Made by a program: the position numbers and the translations under genes | The notes under the pieces: model-generated | What the model was told of the DNA's origin: nothing | Databases searched by the model: none | The model's input: the letters and a program-made list of their open reading frames with translations, nothing else | Shown: positions 25,828 through 33,829 of the stretch, piece after piece | Numbering within the stretch: the stretch's first letter is position 1 | How the letters are laid out: each line of letters begins with the position of its first letter | Assembly: GCA_964362305.1 (NCBI GenBank) | Contig: CAYIDY010000001.1 | Coordinates: forward strand, 7,287-71,286 | Length of the DNA: 64,000 bases | Reading direction: 5' to 3' | Source of the DNA: UBA10103 sp964362305 | GTDB taxonomy: Bacteria; Patescibacteriota; Minisyncoccia; Phycocordibacterales; UBA2100

Positions 25828-26547
25828 ATGGCACTCATTAAAGCAACTGGCGTTAAGAGAATTTTTAAAGTCGGCAGCATTGAAGTGCATGCGCTTCGCG
25901 GTGTTGATATTGAAATTGAGCAAGGAGAGTTCGTCGCCATTATCGGCAAATCAGGTGCAGGAAAAAGTACTCTGATGTATCAGCTCTCAATTCTTGACCA
26001 CCCGACCGAGGGCACGATTGAAATAGATGGCCACATTACCGAGCGTATGTCATCAGCAGAACGCACGAGTTTTCGCCTCAATAAGCTCGGGTACGTCTTT
26101 CAGGATTACGCGCTCGTTCCTGAATTAACTGCTGAAGAGAACGTGATGCTCCCTCTCTTAATGCGCGGCGACGGCGCAATAAGCGCTCGACTAAAGGCTC
26201 GTGCAGTTCTCGATAGGCTCGGGCTTGAAGACCGCGTTGACAGACGCCCGGGAAGGTTGTCCGGCGGCGAACAGCAGAGGGTCTCTATTGCGCGCGCTAT
26301 AGCTCATGACCCCGTTATTCTATTCGCTGATGAGCCGACGGCCAATCTCGACACTGAAACATCAGCGCAACTGCTGCAGTATATGCAAGACTTACACCGC
26401 GCTGGTCAAACTATTGTCATGGTCACGCATGAACTTGAGTACGCTGCTAAAGCGCAGCGCGTTATTGTAGTTGAGGATGGAAGAATAAAGAAAGCTGGTA
26501 CCCCAAAAGAATTGGAGCTCCATCAACGAAGAGTGCATCAGTCTTAG
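25828..26547 (+). CDS. ABC exporter ATPase, LolD/MacB-type
   Basis: 239 residues with Walker A GKSGAGKST, Q-loop FQDYALVPELTAEENV, signature LSGGEQQRVSIARA, Walker B VILFADEPTANLD and the switch His in MVTHE. It powers the preceding permease by mechanotransmission, as in MacB/LolCDE relatives. The stop shares TTAG with the typA stop on the other strand. Confidence 0.94.
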   Translation: MALIKATGVKRIFKVGSIEVHALRGVDIEIEQGEFVAIIGKSGAGKSTLMYQLSILDHPTEGTIEIDGHITERMSSAERTSFRLNKLGYVFQDYALVPELTAEENVMLPLLMRGDGAISARLKARAVLDRLGLEDRVDRRPGRLSGGEQQRVSIARAIAHDPVILFADEPTANLDTETSAQLLQYMQDLHRAGQTIVMVTHELEYAAKAQRVIVVEDGRIKKAGTPKELELHQRRVHQS

Positions 26548-28325
26548 CGTCTCGACTTCGAGCGATCGGTTGATGACAGTGCTTGTTTTCTCAAGCGCGT
26601 GCTAACGGGGGTTATTTCCAAATACTCGTCTTCACCCATAACTTCAAGTCCACGCTCGATCGTGAGACTGAATGGCGGAACAAGATTGATAGCGTCGTCA
26701 GTACCGGAAGAGCGCACGTTGGTGAGATTCTTTCCTTTTGTCGGATTTACTTCCATCTCGTCACCCTTTGATGTATTACCAATCACCATACCTTCGTACA
26801 CTTCAACACCGTGACCGATATATAGAAGTCCGCGCTCCTGTAAATTCCACAGCGCGTAGCCTGCCGCTTTACCGCTCACCATTGAAATCATCGAGCCGGT
26901 GTGGCGCTTGGTGATGGTTCCTTCAAAGTGTTTGAAGCCAGTAACGCGACTGGAGAGAATACCCTCGCCTTTTGTATCAATCACGAATTGGTTTCGATAG
27001 CCCAGAAGCCCACGCGTTGGTCCTTCAAATGTGAGGCGCACTGTTTCGTGCTGCACTAGATTTTGGAGCACAAATCCTCGTTGACCTAATCGTTCAATGA
27101 TTGCGCCCTGATATTCCGATGGTGTATCTACAATGACTTCTTCAAACGGCTCGACTTTCTTGCCGTTCTCTTCGCGCGTAATAACTTGAGGTTGAGAGAC
27201 TTGGATTTCGTATCCTTCACGACGCATGTTTTCGAGGAGGATGGCGACGTGCAATTCACCACGGCCGGATACTTTAAAGACATCCGTTCCGGAGAAGTCG
27301 ATACGGAGTCCGACATTCACTTCGAGTTCGTGCTCAAGTCGTTCACGAATTTGACGAGTAGTAACGAACTTCCCTTCGCGACCGCCAAACGGCGAATTAT
27401 TCACAAGGAAGTTCAAGGTAATCGTCGGTTCATCGACTGCGATAGCTGGAAGCGGCTCAACGCTTTGGTCGGTTGTCACTGTTTCTCCAATTTCAATATC
27501 TGGAATACCCGCAATCATCACAATGTCTCCCGCGGAGGCGCTTTTGGTTTCTACGCGGCGCAAACCTTCGAATGTGAACATTTTGGTGAGCTTGCCTGCG
27601 CGCGATGTGCCGTCCGGCTTTTTCGCAAACACAGCCGCAGTATCAGTAATCACGCCTTCATACACACGGCAAATCGCCATGCGACCGAGAAAGTTGTCGT
27701 ATGCCAAATTGAAGGGCTGCATTCGCAAAGACTTGTCTGCCGCCCCTTCCGTGCTCGCGACAGTCACCTTTTCCAAAATAACATCAAGAAGCGGGGTGAG
27801 GTCATTTGAATCGTCTTGAAGTTTGCGCTTTGCAATTCCTTGTTTGCCGATTGCATAGACAACAGTGAATTCGCACTGTTCGTCGTTTGCGCCGAGCTCA
27901 AGAAAAAGTTCCAGCACCTGCTCCTCTGCACGTGCAGGGTCTGCTGCAGGCTTGTCAATTTTATTGATTACAACAATCGGCTTAAGGCCAAGTTCAAGAG
28001 ATTTCTTTAGAACGAAACGTGTCTGTGGCATCGGGCCTTCCTGGGCGTCTACCACAAGAAGAACAGAGTCAATTGAGCGCAAAACACGTTCGACTTCTGA
28101 ACCAAAGTCCGCGTGCCCTGGCGTGTCCACAATGTTTATCTTCGTGCCCTTATACATCACGGCGGCATTCTTCGCATAAATAGTGATGCCACGCTCACGT
28201 TCGAGCTTATTTGAGTCCATCGTGACCCCCTCTTCTGCAGCCCCAGTCTGACGCAAAATAGCGTCCGTCAGGGTGGTTTTCCCGTGGTCAACGTGGGCAA
28301 TTATGGCTATATTTCGTATTTCCAT
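26544..28325 (-). CDS. typA: Ribosome-associated translational GTPase TypA/BipA
   Basis: 593 residues, normal length. G1 is AHVDHGKTTL, G2 region ERGITIYAKNA, G3 DTPGHADFG, G4 NKIDK. It binds 70S ribosomes and helps 50S assembly and stress growth. EF-G-like domains follow, with the TypA-specific C-terminal domain (TKGEGILSSRVTGF and KGKNLTNVRSSGTDDA). A terminator-like hairpin with eight T ends 8 nt before ATG; the -10 may be the TACTAT-like box near 28370. Confidence 0.97.
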   Translation of the reverse strand: MEIRNIAIIAHVDHGKTTLTDAILRQTGAAEEGVTMDSNKLERERGITIYAKNAAVMYKGTKINIVDTPGHADFGSEVERVLRSIDSVLLVVDAQEGPMPQTRFVLKKSLELGLKPIVVINKIDKPAADPARAEEQVLELFLELGANDEQCEFTVVYAIGKQGIAKRKLQDDSNDLTPLLDVILEKVTVASTEGAADKSLRMQPFNLAYDNFLGRMAICRVYEGVITDTAAVFAKKPDGTSRAGKLTKMFTFEGLRRVETKSASAGDIVMIAGIPDIEIGETVTTDQSVEPLPAIAVDEPTITLNFLVNNSPFGGREGKFVTTRQIRERLEHELEVNVGLRIDFSGTDVFKVSGRGELHVAILLENMRREGYEIQVSQPQVITREENGKKVEPFEEVIVDTPSEYQGAIIERLGQRGFVLQNLVQHETVRLTFEGPTRGLLGYRNQFVIDTKGEGILSSRVTGFKHFEGTITKRHTGSMISMVSGKAAGYALWNLQERGLLYIGHGVEVYEGMVIGNTSKGDEMEVNPTKGKNLTNVRSSGTDDAINLVPPFSLTIERGLEVMGEDEYLEITPVSTRLRKQALSSTDRSKSRR

Positions 28326-28333
28326 AGTATTTC

Positions 28334-28362
28334 AAAAAAAATTGCCCCCGCTTGCAGGGCAA
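28334..28362 (-). terminator. Intrinsic terminator between csaA and typA
   Basis: The minus strand has TTGCCC/GGGCAA arms (28342-28347, 28357-28362) followed by eight T (28341-28334). It would end the csaA transcript. Because it lies just before the typA start it could also attenuate typA if that gene is read from farther upstream. Confidence 0.75.
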
Positions 28363-28429
28363 GTTGCACCATAGTACAGGAGAACCGTCAAAAATCAAAG
28401 CATTCTGTGAATCGTGCGAAAGGACATTG

Positions 28430-28786
28430 TTAGGCTAGTGTATCCCCCAACTGCACAGAGTCCTTCTTTGGTGCAATTAAGACCCACCCATCTCCCTCGG
28501 TATTCTTGAAACCAAGCGTTAGAACTTCTGATGTGAATCCAGCAACTTTCTTTGGCGCAAAATTTACGACGCAGCATACGAGAGAGCCAAGAAGCTCTTC
28601 TTTCGTGTGCGCGCCAACCGCTTGTGCACTCGATGACTTGATGCCAATTTCCGGCCCAAAATCGATTTTGAATTTGAAAGCAGGTTTTCGCGCTTCGGGA
28701 AAGTCGGAAATATCAATAATTTTTCCGACTCGGATATCCACTTTGTGGAAATCATCGTATGCAATCTTCGGCAGCAACTCCGTCAT
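28430..28786 (-). CDS. csaA: tRNA-binding domain protein, CsaA-like
   Basis: About 118 residues of OB-fold TRBD type: FHKVDIRVGKIIDISDFPEA, then FKIDFGPEIGIKSSSAQ, LVCCVVNFAPKKVAGFTSEV and the closing LGDTLA. This matches CsaA, a dimeric protein with tRNA-binding and chaperone-like activity in Bacillus. ATG 28786 begins 2 nt after the stop of the unknown gene at 28789, so the two are probably translated together; a GTG at 28798 would overlap it. Confidence 0.92.
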   Translation of the reverse strand: MTELLPKIAYDDFHKVDIRVGKIIDISDFPEARKPAFKFKIDFGPEIGIKSSSAQAVGAHTKEELLGSLVCCVVNFAPKKVAGFTSEVLTLGFKNTEGDGWVLIAPKKDSVQLGDTLA

Positions 28787-28788
28787 GA

Positions 28789-29562
28789 TTACGAGCACGT
28801 AAGTTCTACTACGTGTGCATCGTGCTCAGATAGTTTGACCTCTGTAGCTTTCCCAAGGAGTGACGCCCCATTGAGTGTCACGTTTTTGACGTTTGACGGA
28901 AGCTGAATTGATATTGAGTACGTCAGTAACTTCATCGAAAGTACCCCTTTCGATGTGCCATCAACATGCAGCGACACCCCTGGAAGTGTAATGCTCGACG
29001 AGCCCCCACTTTCGAGAGGCTCGCTCGGGAGCTTCAGCCCCGGAATGGTGATGGGAATCGAGTTTGCTGGATACAGTGTCTGGCACCCATTATTTTTTAT
29101 AGTGATGTCCACTGCAGTTTGCTGCATCACGACAACGCCAACAGCAAGCACTGTGACGAAACCAAGCGGGCCTTTTGCGTGTCGGAAAACGCGCCCCCAA
29201 TGCGAGACTTTGTCAGATGAACCGCCTTTTTCTGCGACACTCATTTCAACGCGCACGCGCTCGACCTCGGTACCTAACTGCTTCCAAGTCGAAATAAATA
29301 ACAATAGCCATTTCTTTCTCCCTTTCTCTTCTTCTGTGTTTTCAGGCAAACGTTCGGCAGAGAGACTTACCACGTCACCGTCTACCATCTTGTCCCAGGT
29401 CGAAAGATGCCGGTCAAGACTCGATAGATGTTGATCTATGGCTGGATTTACTCCTTGAATTAGTGTGCGTATCTGTGAAAATGCTTGTCGAGATGTGAGT
29501 GGTTCGAGTAGCAATGCTTGCGCAGCTGCAATTTTTCGATGGGCCTCATTCTTTTGTGGCAT
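28789..29562 (-). CDS. Single-pass membrane protein of unknown function
   Basis: 257 residues. An N-terminal cytoplasmic helical part (about 1-125, with a hydrophobic WLLLFIS stretch near 85) is followed by one clear membrane helix (about 132-152) and a C-terminal extracytoplasmic beta-rich domain with ITIKNNGCQTLYPANSIPIT and TYSISIQLPSNVKNVTLNGA. I do not recognise the family. The promoter is unusually clear: CTGACA, 17 nt, TATATT, then 6 nt to ATG. It is followed by csaA. Confidence 0.7.
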   Translation of the reverse strand: MPQKNEAHRKIAAAQALLLEPLTSRQAFSQIRTLIQGVNPAIDQHLSSLDRHLSTWDKMVDGDVVSLSAERLPENTEEEKGRKKWLLLFISTWKQLGTEVERVRVEMSVAEKGGSSDKVSHWGRVFRHAKGPLGFVTVLAVGVVVMQQTAVDITIKNNGCQTLYPANSIPITIPGLKLPSEPLESGGSSSITLPGVSLHVDGTSKGVLSMKLLTYSISIQLPSNVKNVTLNGASLLGKATEVKLSEHDAHVVELTCS

Positions 29563-29568
29563 ACCACG

Positions 29569-29597
29569 AATATAGCGCGAGACTAACTACGTGTCAG
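29569..29597 (-). promoter_or_regulatory. Leaderless promoter of the unknown membrane-protein gene
   Basis: CTGACA (29592-29597) and TATATT (29569-29574) are 17 nt apart, and the -10 box ends 6 nt before ATG 29562. Transcription should start on the A of AUG. This is the cleanest example of the leaderless pattern in the window. Confidence 0.75.
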
Positions 29598-29628
29598 GTG
29601 CACTCGGTGCGCAAGCAATCACACAGAT

Positions 29629-29682
29629 ATCCTGCAAGGCTAGACCCTTCAGAATATAGCCTTGCAGGATTGACCTTTTTTT
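29629..29682 (+). terminator. Terminator-like hairpin in front of the 427-residue unknown gene
   Basis: A perfect 14-bp stem (ATCCTGCAAGGCTA at 29629-29642 with TAGCCTTGCAGGAT at 29657-29670, 14-nt loop) is followed by TGACC and seven T ending at 29682. No plus-strand gene lies upstream, so there is nothing obvious to terminate. It could attenuate the gene at 29698 or end a short RNA. It contains the GCAAGGCT palindrome arm found elsewhere. Confidence 0.7.
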
Positions 29683-29697
29683 GTGTAGACTTCAGCC

Positions 29698-30981
29698 ATG
29701 AGTCCAGAGGGTTCCGAATCCCAGCGCAACTCTCAAGGCAAAGAAGGTCTCGCTATTCGAGCATCGTGGGGAAAGGATCCAGTAATAAGCCATGTTGTAT
29801 GTTCGTTGCTGGAACGCGAGGATGTAACACCACAGCAAATTGTCTCTATTGTCTCCCGAATCAAAAAAGACGATCAGGCTCTTAGTGTAGATATGCTGAA
29901 GCAATTTGTGGTGCGTGCAGGCAGCAGAAAAACTGCAGTGACAGTTCTAAAAGGGCTTCAGTCTGGCCCCGCAACGGATGACGCAAGACTTTTGCCAGAG
30001 CGTCTCAATGATTTGTTGAGACTTACCCCGCAGAAAAATATGTCACCGTGGCTGCACTATAATCGAGCAAGAACGCTGGGCGCACTCCTCCTTGCTAATC
30101 CGTCGGTCTCAAAGGATTTGATTGTTAAAGCATTACGAGAACATTGCAATATCCCAACACTACAGGTTTCTGCATTGAATAAACCTCTTGCGCGCTGGAA
30201 AAATACATCCGCCGATCGTTCACAAGATCCTCGCCAGTCATTCGCTGCCGCCTTATGTAAGGATTGTCAAATATTTGACCCTAAATTATACGGTGAAATG
30301 ATACCGCTCGCGAGGAAAATTGCAGAACAAATGTCAGAAATTTCTAAGGAAGTTCATATTCGACGTTCTGAAGGAACTAAGGAAGGACTCAGCCCTGGTC
30401 GAATTGAGCGCTTGCAAACTCGGATTCGTTCAGCGATTAAAAGCCTGCGCTCCCCTGAATTCACATTGCCCGCCCTCTCGGAAGCAGCTCAACATCGGCT
30501 CGAATACGCACCTTATGCGTCCTTTGTAGAAAGCTTGCGCTCCGAAGACTCGTTCTCTACACCTCACATCCGGGCGTATCTTACTAAACAAGCGTATCCC
30601 GTACGCGGCTTTGTTGCTCGCGAAGTACTGGTTACAGCACTTACAATCGACTTTAACCTTGAAGGAGGAACGGGACCTTCGCGCGAAATTGCACGAAGGA
30701 TACTTGCGCTACTAAAAGAGGAAATGCGTGAGCAGCAAAACACCGACTCCTCGCCTTTTTCAACATGTCTCGTTCATTCGATGTTGAAACGGGATTCCAA
30801 TCGGGAACCGATCTTGAGCTGTGAATGGAGGGATACAAGGGCTCAATGGATACGTTGGAGTAAGGAACGCAGGATGTCTGCTTCTCAAATAGGCGCACGA
30901 AAATTCCAAGTTGACATAAATGCAATTGAAAGATTGGCTTCAGAATCATCTGTTGCTTCCGTGAAGAAGCGGAATGAATGA
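29698..30981 (+). CDS. Soluble helical protein of unknown function
   Basis: 427 residues, without signal peptide, membrane helix or a motif I recognise. It is mostly helical and rich in Arg, Ser and Leu, with short repeats of helix pairs (LLEREDVTPQQIVSIVSRIK; LLPERLNDLLRLTPQKN). Four Cys are scattered, two close together in LCKDCQ. The C-terminal ERRMSASQIGARKFQVDINA looks like a helix-turn-helix-sized segment, but this is weak. It stands alone between a divergent gene and the convergent helicase gene. Confidence 0.7.
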   Translation: MSPEGSESQRNSQGKEGLAIRASWGKDPVISHVVCSLLEREDVTPQQIVSIVSRIKKDDQALSVDMLKQFVVRAGSRKTAVTVLKGLQSGPATDDARLLPERLNDLLRLTPQKNMSPWLHYNRARTLGALLLANPSVSKDLIVKALREHCNIPTLQVSALNKPLARWKNTSADRSQDPRQSFAAALCKDCQIFDPKLYGEMIPLARKIAEQMSEISKEVHIRRSEGTKEGLSPGRIERLQTRIRSAIKSLRSPEFTLPALSEAAQHRLEYAPYASFVESLRSEDSFSTPHIRAYLTKQAYPVRGFVAREVLVTALTIDFNLEGGTGPSREIARRILALLKEEMREQQNTDSSPFSTCLVHSMLKRDSNREPILSCEWRDTRAQWIRWSKERRMSASQIGARKFQVDINAIERLASESSVASVKKRNE

Positions 30982-31007
30982 GTCTCGAGTCTTTTTATTC
31001 TCGCAGT

Positions 31008-32267
31008 CTACTCTACGAAGGTCAGAGCCTTCCCTACTTGGCCAGCGCGTCCGGTACGGCCAATGCGGTGAATGTAGTCTTCGTAGCTACCTGGTTGATC
31101 AAAGTTAATGACGTGAGACACTTTTGGAATATCGAGTCCGCGAGCGGCGACATCAGTAGCTACAAGAATGTGCACTTTCTCGTCCTTGAAGAGCTTAAGG
31201 GCACGTTGACGCTGATTGTGTGATTTGTTTCCGTGTATTGACTCACTGTTGAAGCCTTTTTGTTTTAGAGCCGCAGACAATTTTTCAACACCATGCTTTG
31301 TGCGGCCGAACACAATAACTTTTGTGAAGTCGCGATCTTCTAAGAGCTCAGCAAGATGGTCGATTTTTGTTTTGCCTGGCAGAACGCGCACGATGTCTTG
31401 GTCGACATTGCGTGAGGTATCTTGCTTTTTTACCGAGATTCTCTCTGGTTCGTTGAGAAATTCATGAATCAGATTTTCGATTTCTCGCGAGAGAGTTGCG
31501 GAGAAAAACAGCGTGTGACGCTCTTTTGGCATTGTGCCCAAGATGTCCCGAACACTATCGATGAATCCCATGTCGAGCATGCGGTCTGCTTCGTCTAGCA
31601 CCACATTGCTGCATTTTGCGAGATTAATTTCCTTGCGCTCCATCAGATCCATGATGCGCCCAGGCGTTCCGATAAGAAACTGCGCGCCCTGGCGAAGTGA
31701 GCGAATTTGAGAACTCATGCTCGCACCGCCAATGACGAGTGCTGAATACAATGGTAGTCCTGCAGCAAACATACGGAACTCGTCTGCAATTTGAACTGCA
31801 AGCTCTCGTGTAGGTGCCAAAATAAGGACATTCTGTCCTGGATTCTTGAGCACTTTATCAAGTAGAGGAATAAGAAACGCTCCCGTTTTGCCGGTCCCTG
31901 TTTCTGCAAGTCCCACTACGTCACGTCCTGTGAGCGCGAGCGGAATTGCGGCGTCTTGAATAGGTGTTGGGGTCGTATAGCCTTTCTTGGCGATGTTTGA
32001 TTTCAAACGCTCATCAATAGCAAAGTCGCTAAATGTGTGTTTTGAAACAAAAGGAGTCGACTCTTCGCGCACCTCTGCTTTTTGAATAAATTTTGAGTGA
32101 TGGATACTCGAACCTCGATTTCGGTTATTTTGAGGACGTCGAAAAGCGCCACCGCGTGATGTGCTCTGCGGGCGACGCGAAAATCCGCCACCGCGGCTTC
32201 CGCGAGCGCTCTGTGAACTTGACCGGCTAAATGAACGTCCAGAGGACGTGTTACTTCTTTGATACAT
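31008..32267 (-). CDS. DEAD-box ATP-dependent RNA helicase
   Basis: 419 residues. The first 60 are Arg/Ser/Gly-rich (FSRSSSQSARGSRGGGFSRR), an unstructured RNA-binding tail placed at the N-terminus rather than the more common C-terminal position. The core has the Q motif FSDFAIDERL...GYTTPTPIQ, motif I AETGTGKT, PTRELA, GTPGRIMDL, VLDEADRML, SATL, VATDVAARGLDI and HRIGRTGRAG. It would unwind RNA in ribosome assembly or mRNA decay and cold response. The upstream 90 nt can form a multi-stem structure. Confidence 0.93.
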   Translation of the reverse strand: MYQRSNTSSGRSFSRSSSQSARGSRGGGFSRRPQSTSRGGAFRRPQNNRNRGSSIHHSKFIQKAEVREESTPFVSKHTFSDFAIDERLKSNIAKKGYTTPTPIQDAAIPLALTGRDVVGLAETGTGKTGAFLIPLLDKVLKNPGQNVLILAPTRELAVQIADEFRMFAAGLPLYSALVIGGASMSSQIRSLRQGAQFLIGTPGRIMDLMERKEINLAKCSNVVLDEADRMLDMGFIDSVRDILGTMPKERHTLFFSATLSREIENLIHEFLNEPERISVKKQDTSRNVDQDIVRVLPGKTKIDHLAELLEDRDFTKVIVFGRTKHGVEKLSAALKQKGFNSESIHGNKSHNQRQRALKLFKDEKVHILVATDVAARGLDIPKVSHVINFDQPGSYEDYIHRIGRTGRAGQVGKALTFVE

Positions 32268-32283
32268 ACGTATTCGTGCGGCA

Positions 32284-32361
32284 GTGCCGCTTAATGATTA
32301 TTTCAACAATCTTGAGCGAGTTTCAGCCTAGGAGATACAGGCCGGTCTCGAGAGATAGCTC
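32284..32361 (-). promoter_or_regulatory. Structured leader upstream of the DEAD-box helicase gene
   Basis: On the minus strand CTTGAGC and GCTCAAG close a roughly 54-nt structure containing inner inverted repeats (TCTCGAGA; GCCT/AGGC). A GCGGCA-C-TGCCGC hairpin follows closer to the ATG. Several cold-induced helicase genes have structured leaders; that this is one is inference. I found no convincing -35/-10 pair. Confidence 0.4.
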
Positions 32362-32430
32362 AAGACGATAAACTAGAGAAAGTTGACTTGGCAACTCTAC
32401 AATACCCTTAATCATCCGTCAATGGCCTGA

Positions 32431-32448
32431 TGCAAGGCTTAGCCTTGC
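32431..32448. repeat. Dispersed palindrome GCAAGGCT-x-AGCCTTGC
   Basis: A near-perfect copy of the palindrome at 18066-18086 (shared core of about 19 bp on the opposite strand) lies just beyond the stop codon of the small zinc-ribbon gene. It may act as its terminator stem, although no T run follows. Confidence 0.65.
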
Positions 32449-32455
32449 GGGTTTG

Positions 32456-32665
32456 TTAGCGGCGGGCGAGCATTTGCTCCTTCACGCAGTCCAGGCAGGT
32501 CTTCTGGCGAGGTCGGGTCGAAATGTACTTATTGCCACAATCGCACTCCAGAATCTTGCTTTTCAGGGGCTTATATACGTAAACGCCCGGTGTCGGCTTC
32601 TTTGCCTCGACCTTCAGAGAGGCTTTTGGTGCCGGAGTCTTCTTTTGTTTCTTTTTGGTAGCCAT
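32456..32665 (-). CDS. Small basic zinc-ribbon protein
   Basis: 69 residues. A Lys/Pro-rich N-terminus (MATKKKQKKTPAPKASLKVE) is followed by a zinc-ribbon pattern C-D-C-G-N-K-Y with a second pair in TCLDC, 15-16 residues apart. The size and charge resemble small ribosome- or nucleic-acid-binding proteins, but I cannot name a family. Its 5' region is remarkable: a consensus promoter, then a terminator-like hairpin and T run ending 5 nt before ATG. Confidence 0.75.
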   Translation of the reverse strand: MATKKKQKKTPAPKASLKVEAKKPTPGVYVYKPLKSKILECDCGNKYISTRPRQKTCLDCVKEQMLARR

Positions 32666-32670
32666 GCAGT

Positions 32671-32738
32671 AAAAAATCGCACCCTTCTTGGTGCGATTCC
32701 TTCAGGCGCATAATGACAGAAATTCGATAGAATGTCAA
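32671..32738 (-). promoter_or_regulatory. Strong promoter followed by a terminator-like hairpin in the leader
   Basis: TTGACA (32733-32738), exactly 17 nt, CATTAT (32710-32715) form a near-consensus promoter. The transcript would soon enter a perfect 9-bp stem (AATCGCACC/GGTGCGATT, 6-nt loop, 32675-32698) whose 3' arm merges into six T (32676-32671). The start codon at 32665 follows. The upstream same-strand gene has its own hairpin at 32751-32780, so this one is best read as an attenuator or leader element. Confidence 0.65.
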
Positions 32739-32750
32739 TTTTTTAGAGAA

Positions 32751-32780
32751 AGGGCCGCCGATTATTCATCAAACGGCCCT
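32751..32780 (-). terminator. Likely terminator of the 65-residue protein gene
   Basis: AGGGCCG/CGGCCCT arms with a 16-nt loop are followed on the minus strand by TTCTCT. It lies 16 nt after the stop codon at 32796. The T run is weak. Confidence 0.5.
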
Positions 32781-32795
32781 GACCCAGCGCGAGAT

Positions 32796-32993
32796 TTACT
32801 CCCGCTTGACGAAGTGTGATGCGGCACCAAGAAAGCTGTCTATACTTCGGAGACCCGGAGTCGGTTCGGGCTTTATTCCGAGCCATTCCTCCAAATCACC
32901 CTGAGGTTGCTCGAGAGTGAGCTGCCTCAGAACTTCAATTTCATTGATACCGAGAACCTTCGCCATTTCAGAAATATCAATCACGATTCGCAT
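32796..32993 (-). CDS. Small acidic protein of unknown function
   Basis: 65 residues from ATG 32993, chosen because AAAGGA lies 6 nt upstream; the longer reading to 33092 overlaps the SIMPL gene. The sequence MRIVIDISEMAKVLGINEIE then LRQLTLEQPQGDLEEWLGIK suggests a compact helical protein. No family recognised. Confidence 0.6.
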   Translation of the reverse strand: MRIVIDISEMAKVLGINEIEVLRQLTLEQPQGDLEEWLGIKPEPTPGLRSIDSFLGAASHFVKRE

Positions 32994-33069
32994 CGTGGGT
33001 CCTTTCTCTTGCTGGGGTGGCATAGTTGCCACCCGCACTAGACCAAAAAAGATTTCATTCTGCAAGTTT

Positions 33070-33813
33070 TTAGCGAATCGAGAAATCAGCACGAACCGTT
33101 ACCATCACCTCTTTCTTTTTGCTTTGTGTATCATACGAACCGTAGTCTGAGACATCGATGCCGCCTTGAGAGAGGACTTGGACAACGCCGCCTGAAGCTG
33201 ATCGAAGTGTTCCGACTGAACGCCCTGTCTCTTTTGCGATTGCTTCAGCGCGCGCTTGTGCGTCAGCAATAGCTGCAGTCAAAAGTTTGACGCGCATCTC
33301 CGGAAGTTTCTGGTAAGTAAGTTCAACGCCGCCGGTCGAGACGGTGTATGTGGGGCCCGTAAGCGGCTGAATGTTGTTCGCGAGGTCGGAAAGTTTGTCG
33401 ATATCAGAACTTCGCACAATTATTTGTCGATTAGCAGTATACCCTGTCATCACCGGCTCAGAATTTTGCGGGTAGTAATGCGTTGGGTTTACATTTGCGA
33501 CTGGTGCCTCTACGTCGGTGAATCCCTGTTTCTCAAGCAGTGTCACTATCTTATCTTTCGCAGACTCAAGATGGTTGAGCGCGAGCTGCTGCTCGCCTAT
33601 TCCTACTTTCGTCTCTAGAGAAATAGTCCATCTTCCGAAATCAGCTGTTACGGCTTCTTTTGCCGAGCCCGTTACAGTAATGGTGTCATCAGCTGTTCGA
33701 ATCTGATAAAACGTGTAGCCTGCGAGACCAACAGCAACGATGCCTGCAACGCCTAATACAGTTGCTGCGGCGACGAGCGGTTGAGAATAGTCAGCGAGTT
33801 TGCGAATGTTCAT
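33070..33813 (-). CDS. SIMPL-domain (DUF541) membrane-anchored protein
   Basis: 247 residues with an N-terminal membrane helix (about 13-35) and a SIMPL domain: DDTITVTGSAKEAVTADFGRW, VANVNPTHYYPQNSEPVMTG, YTANRQIIVRSSDIDKLSDL and the helical segment AAIADAQARAEAIAKETGRS. The domain faces outside the membrane. Family members include eukaryotic IRAK-interacting and bacterial periplasmic proteins of poorly known role, often linked to stress. The small gene at 32993 follows it. Confidence 0.88.
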   Translation of the reverse strand: MNIRKLADYSQPLVAAATVLGVAGIVAVGLAGYTFYQIRTADDTITVTGSAKEAVTADFGRWTISLETKVGIGEQQLALNHLESAKDKIVTLLEKQGFTDVEAPVANVNPTHYYPQNSEPVMTGYTANRQIIVRSSDIDKLSDLANNIQPLTGPTYTVSTGGVELTYQKLPEMRVKLLTAAIADAQARAEAIAKETGRSVGTLRSASGGVVQVLSQGGIDVSDYGSYDTQSKKKEVMVTVRADFSIR

Positions 33814-33829
33814 AAAAATTAATCAACTT

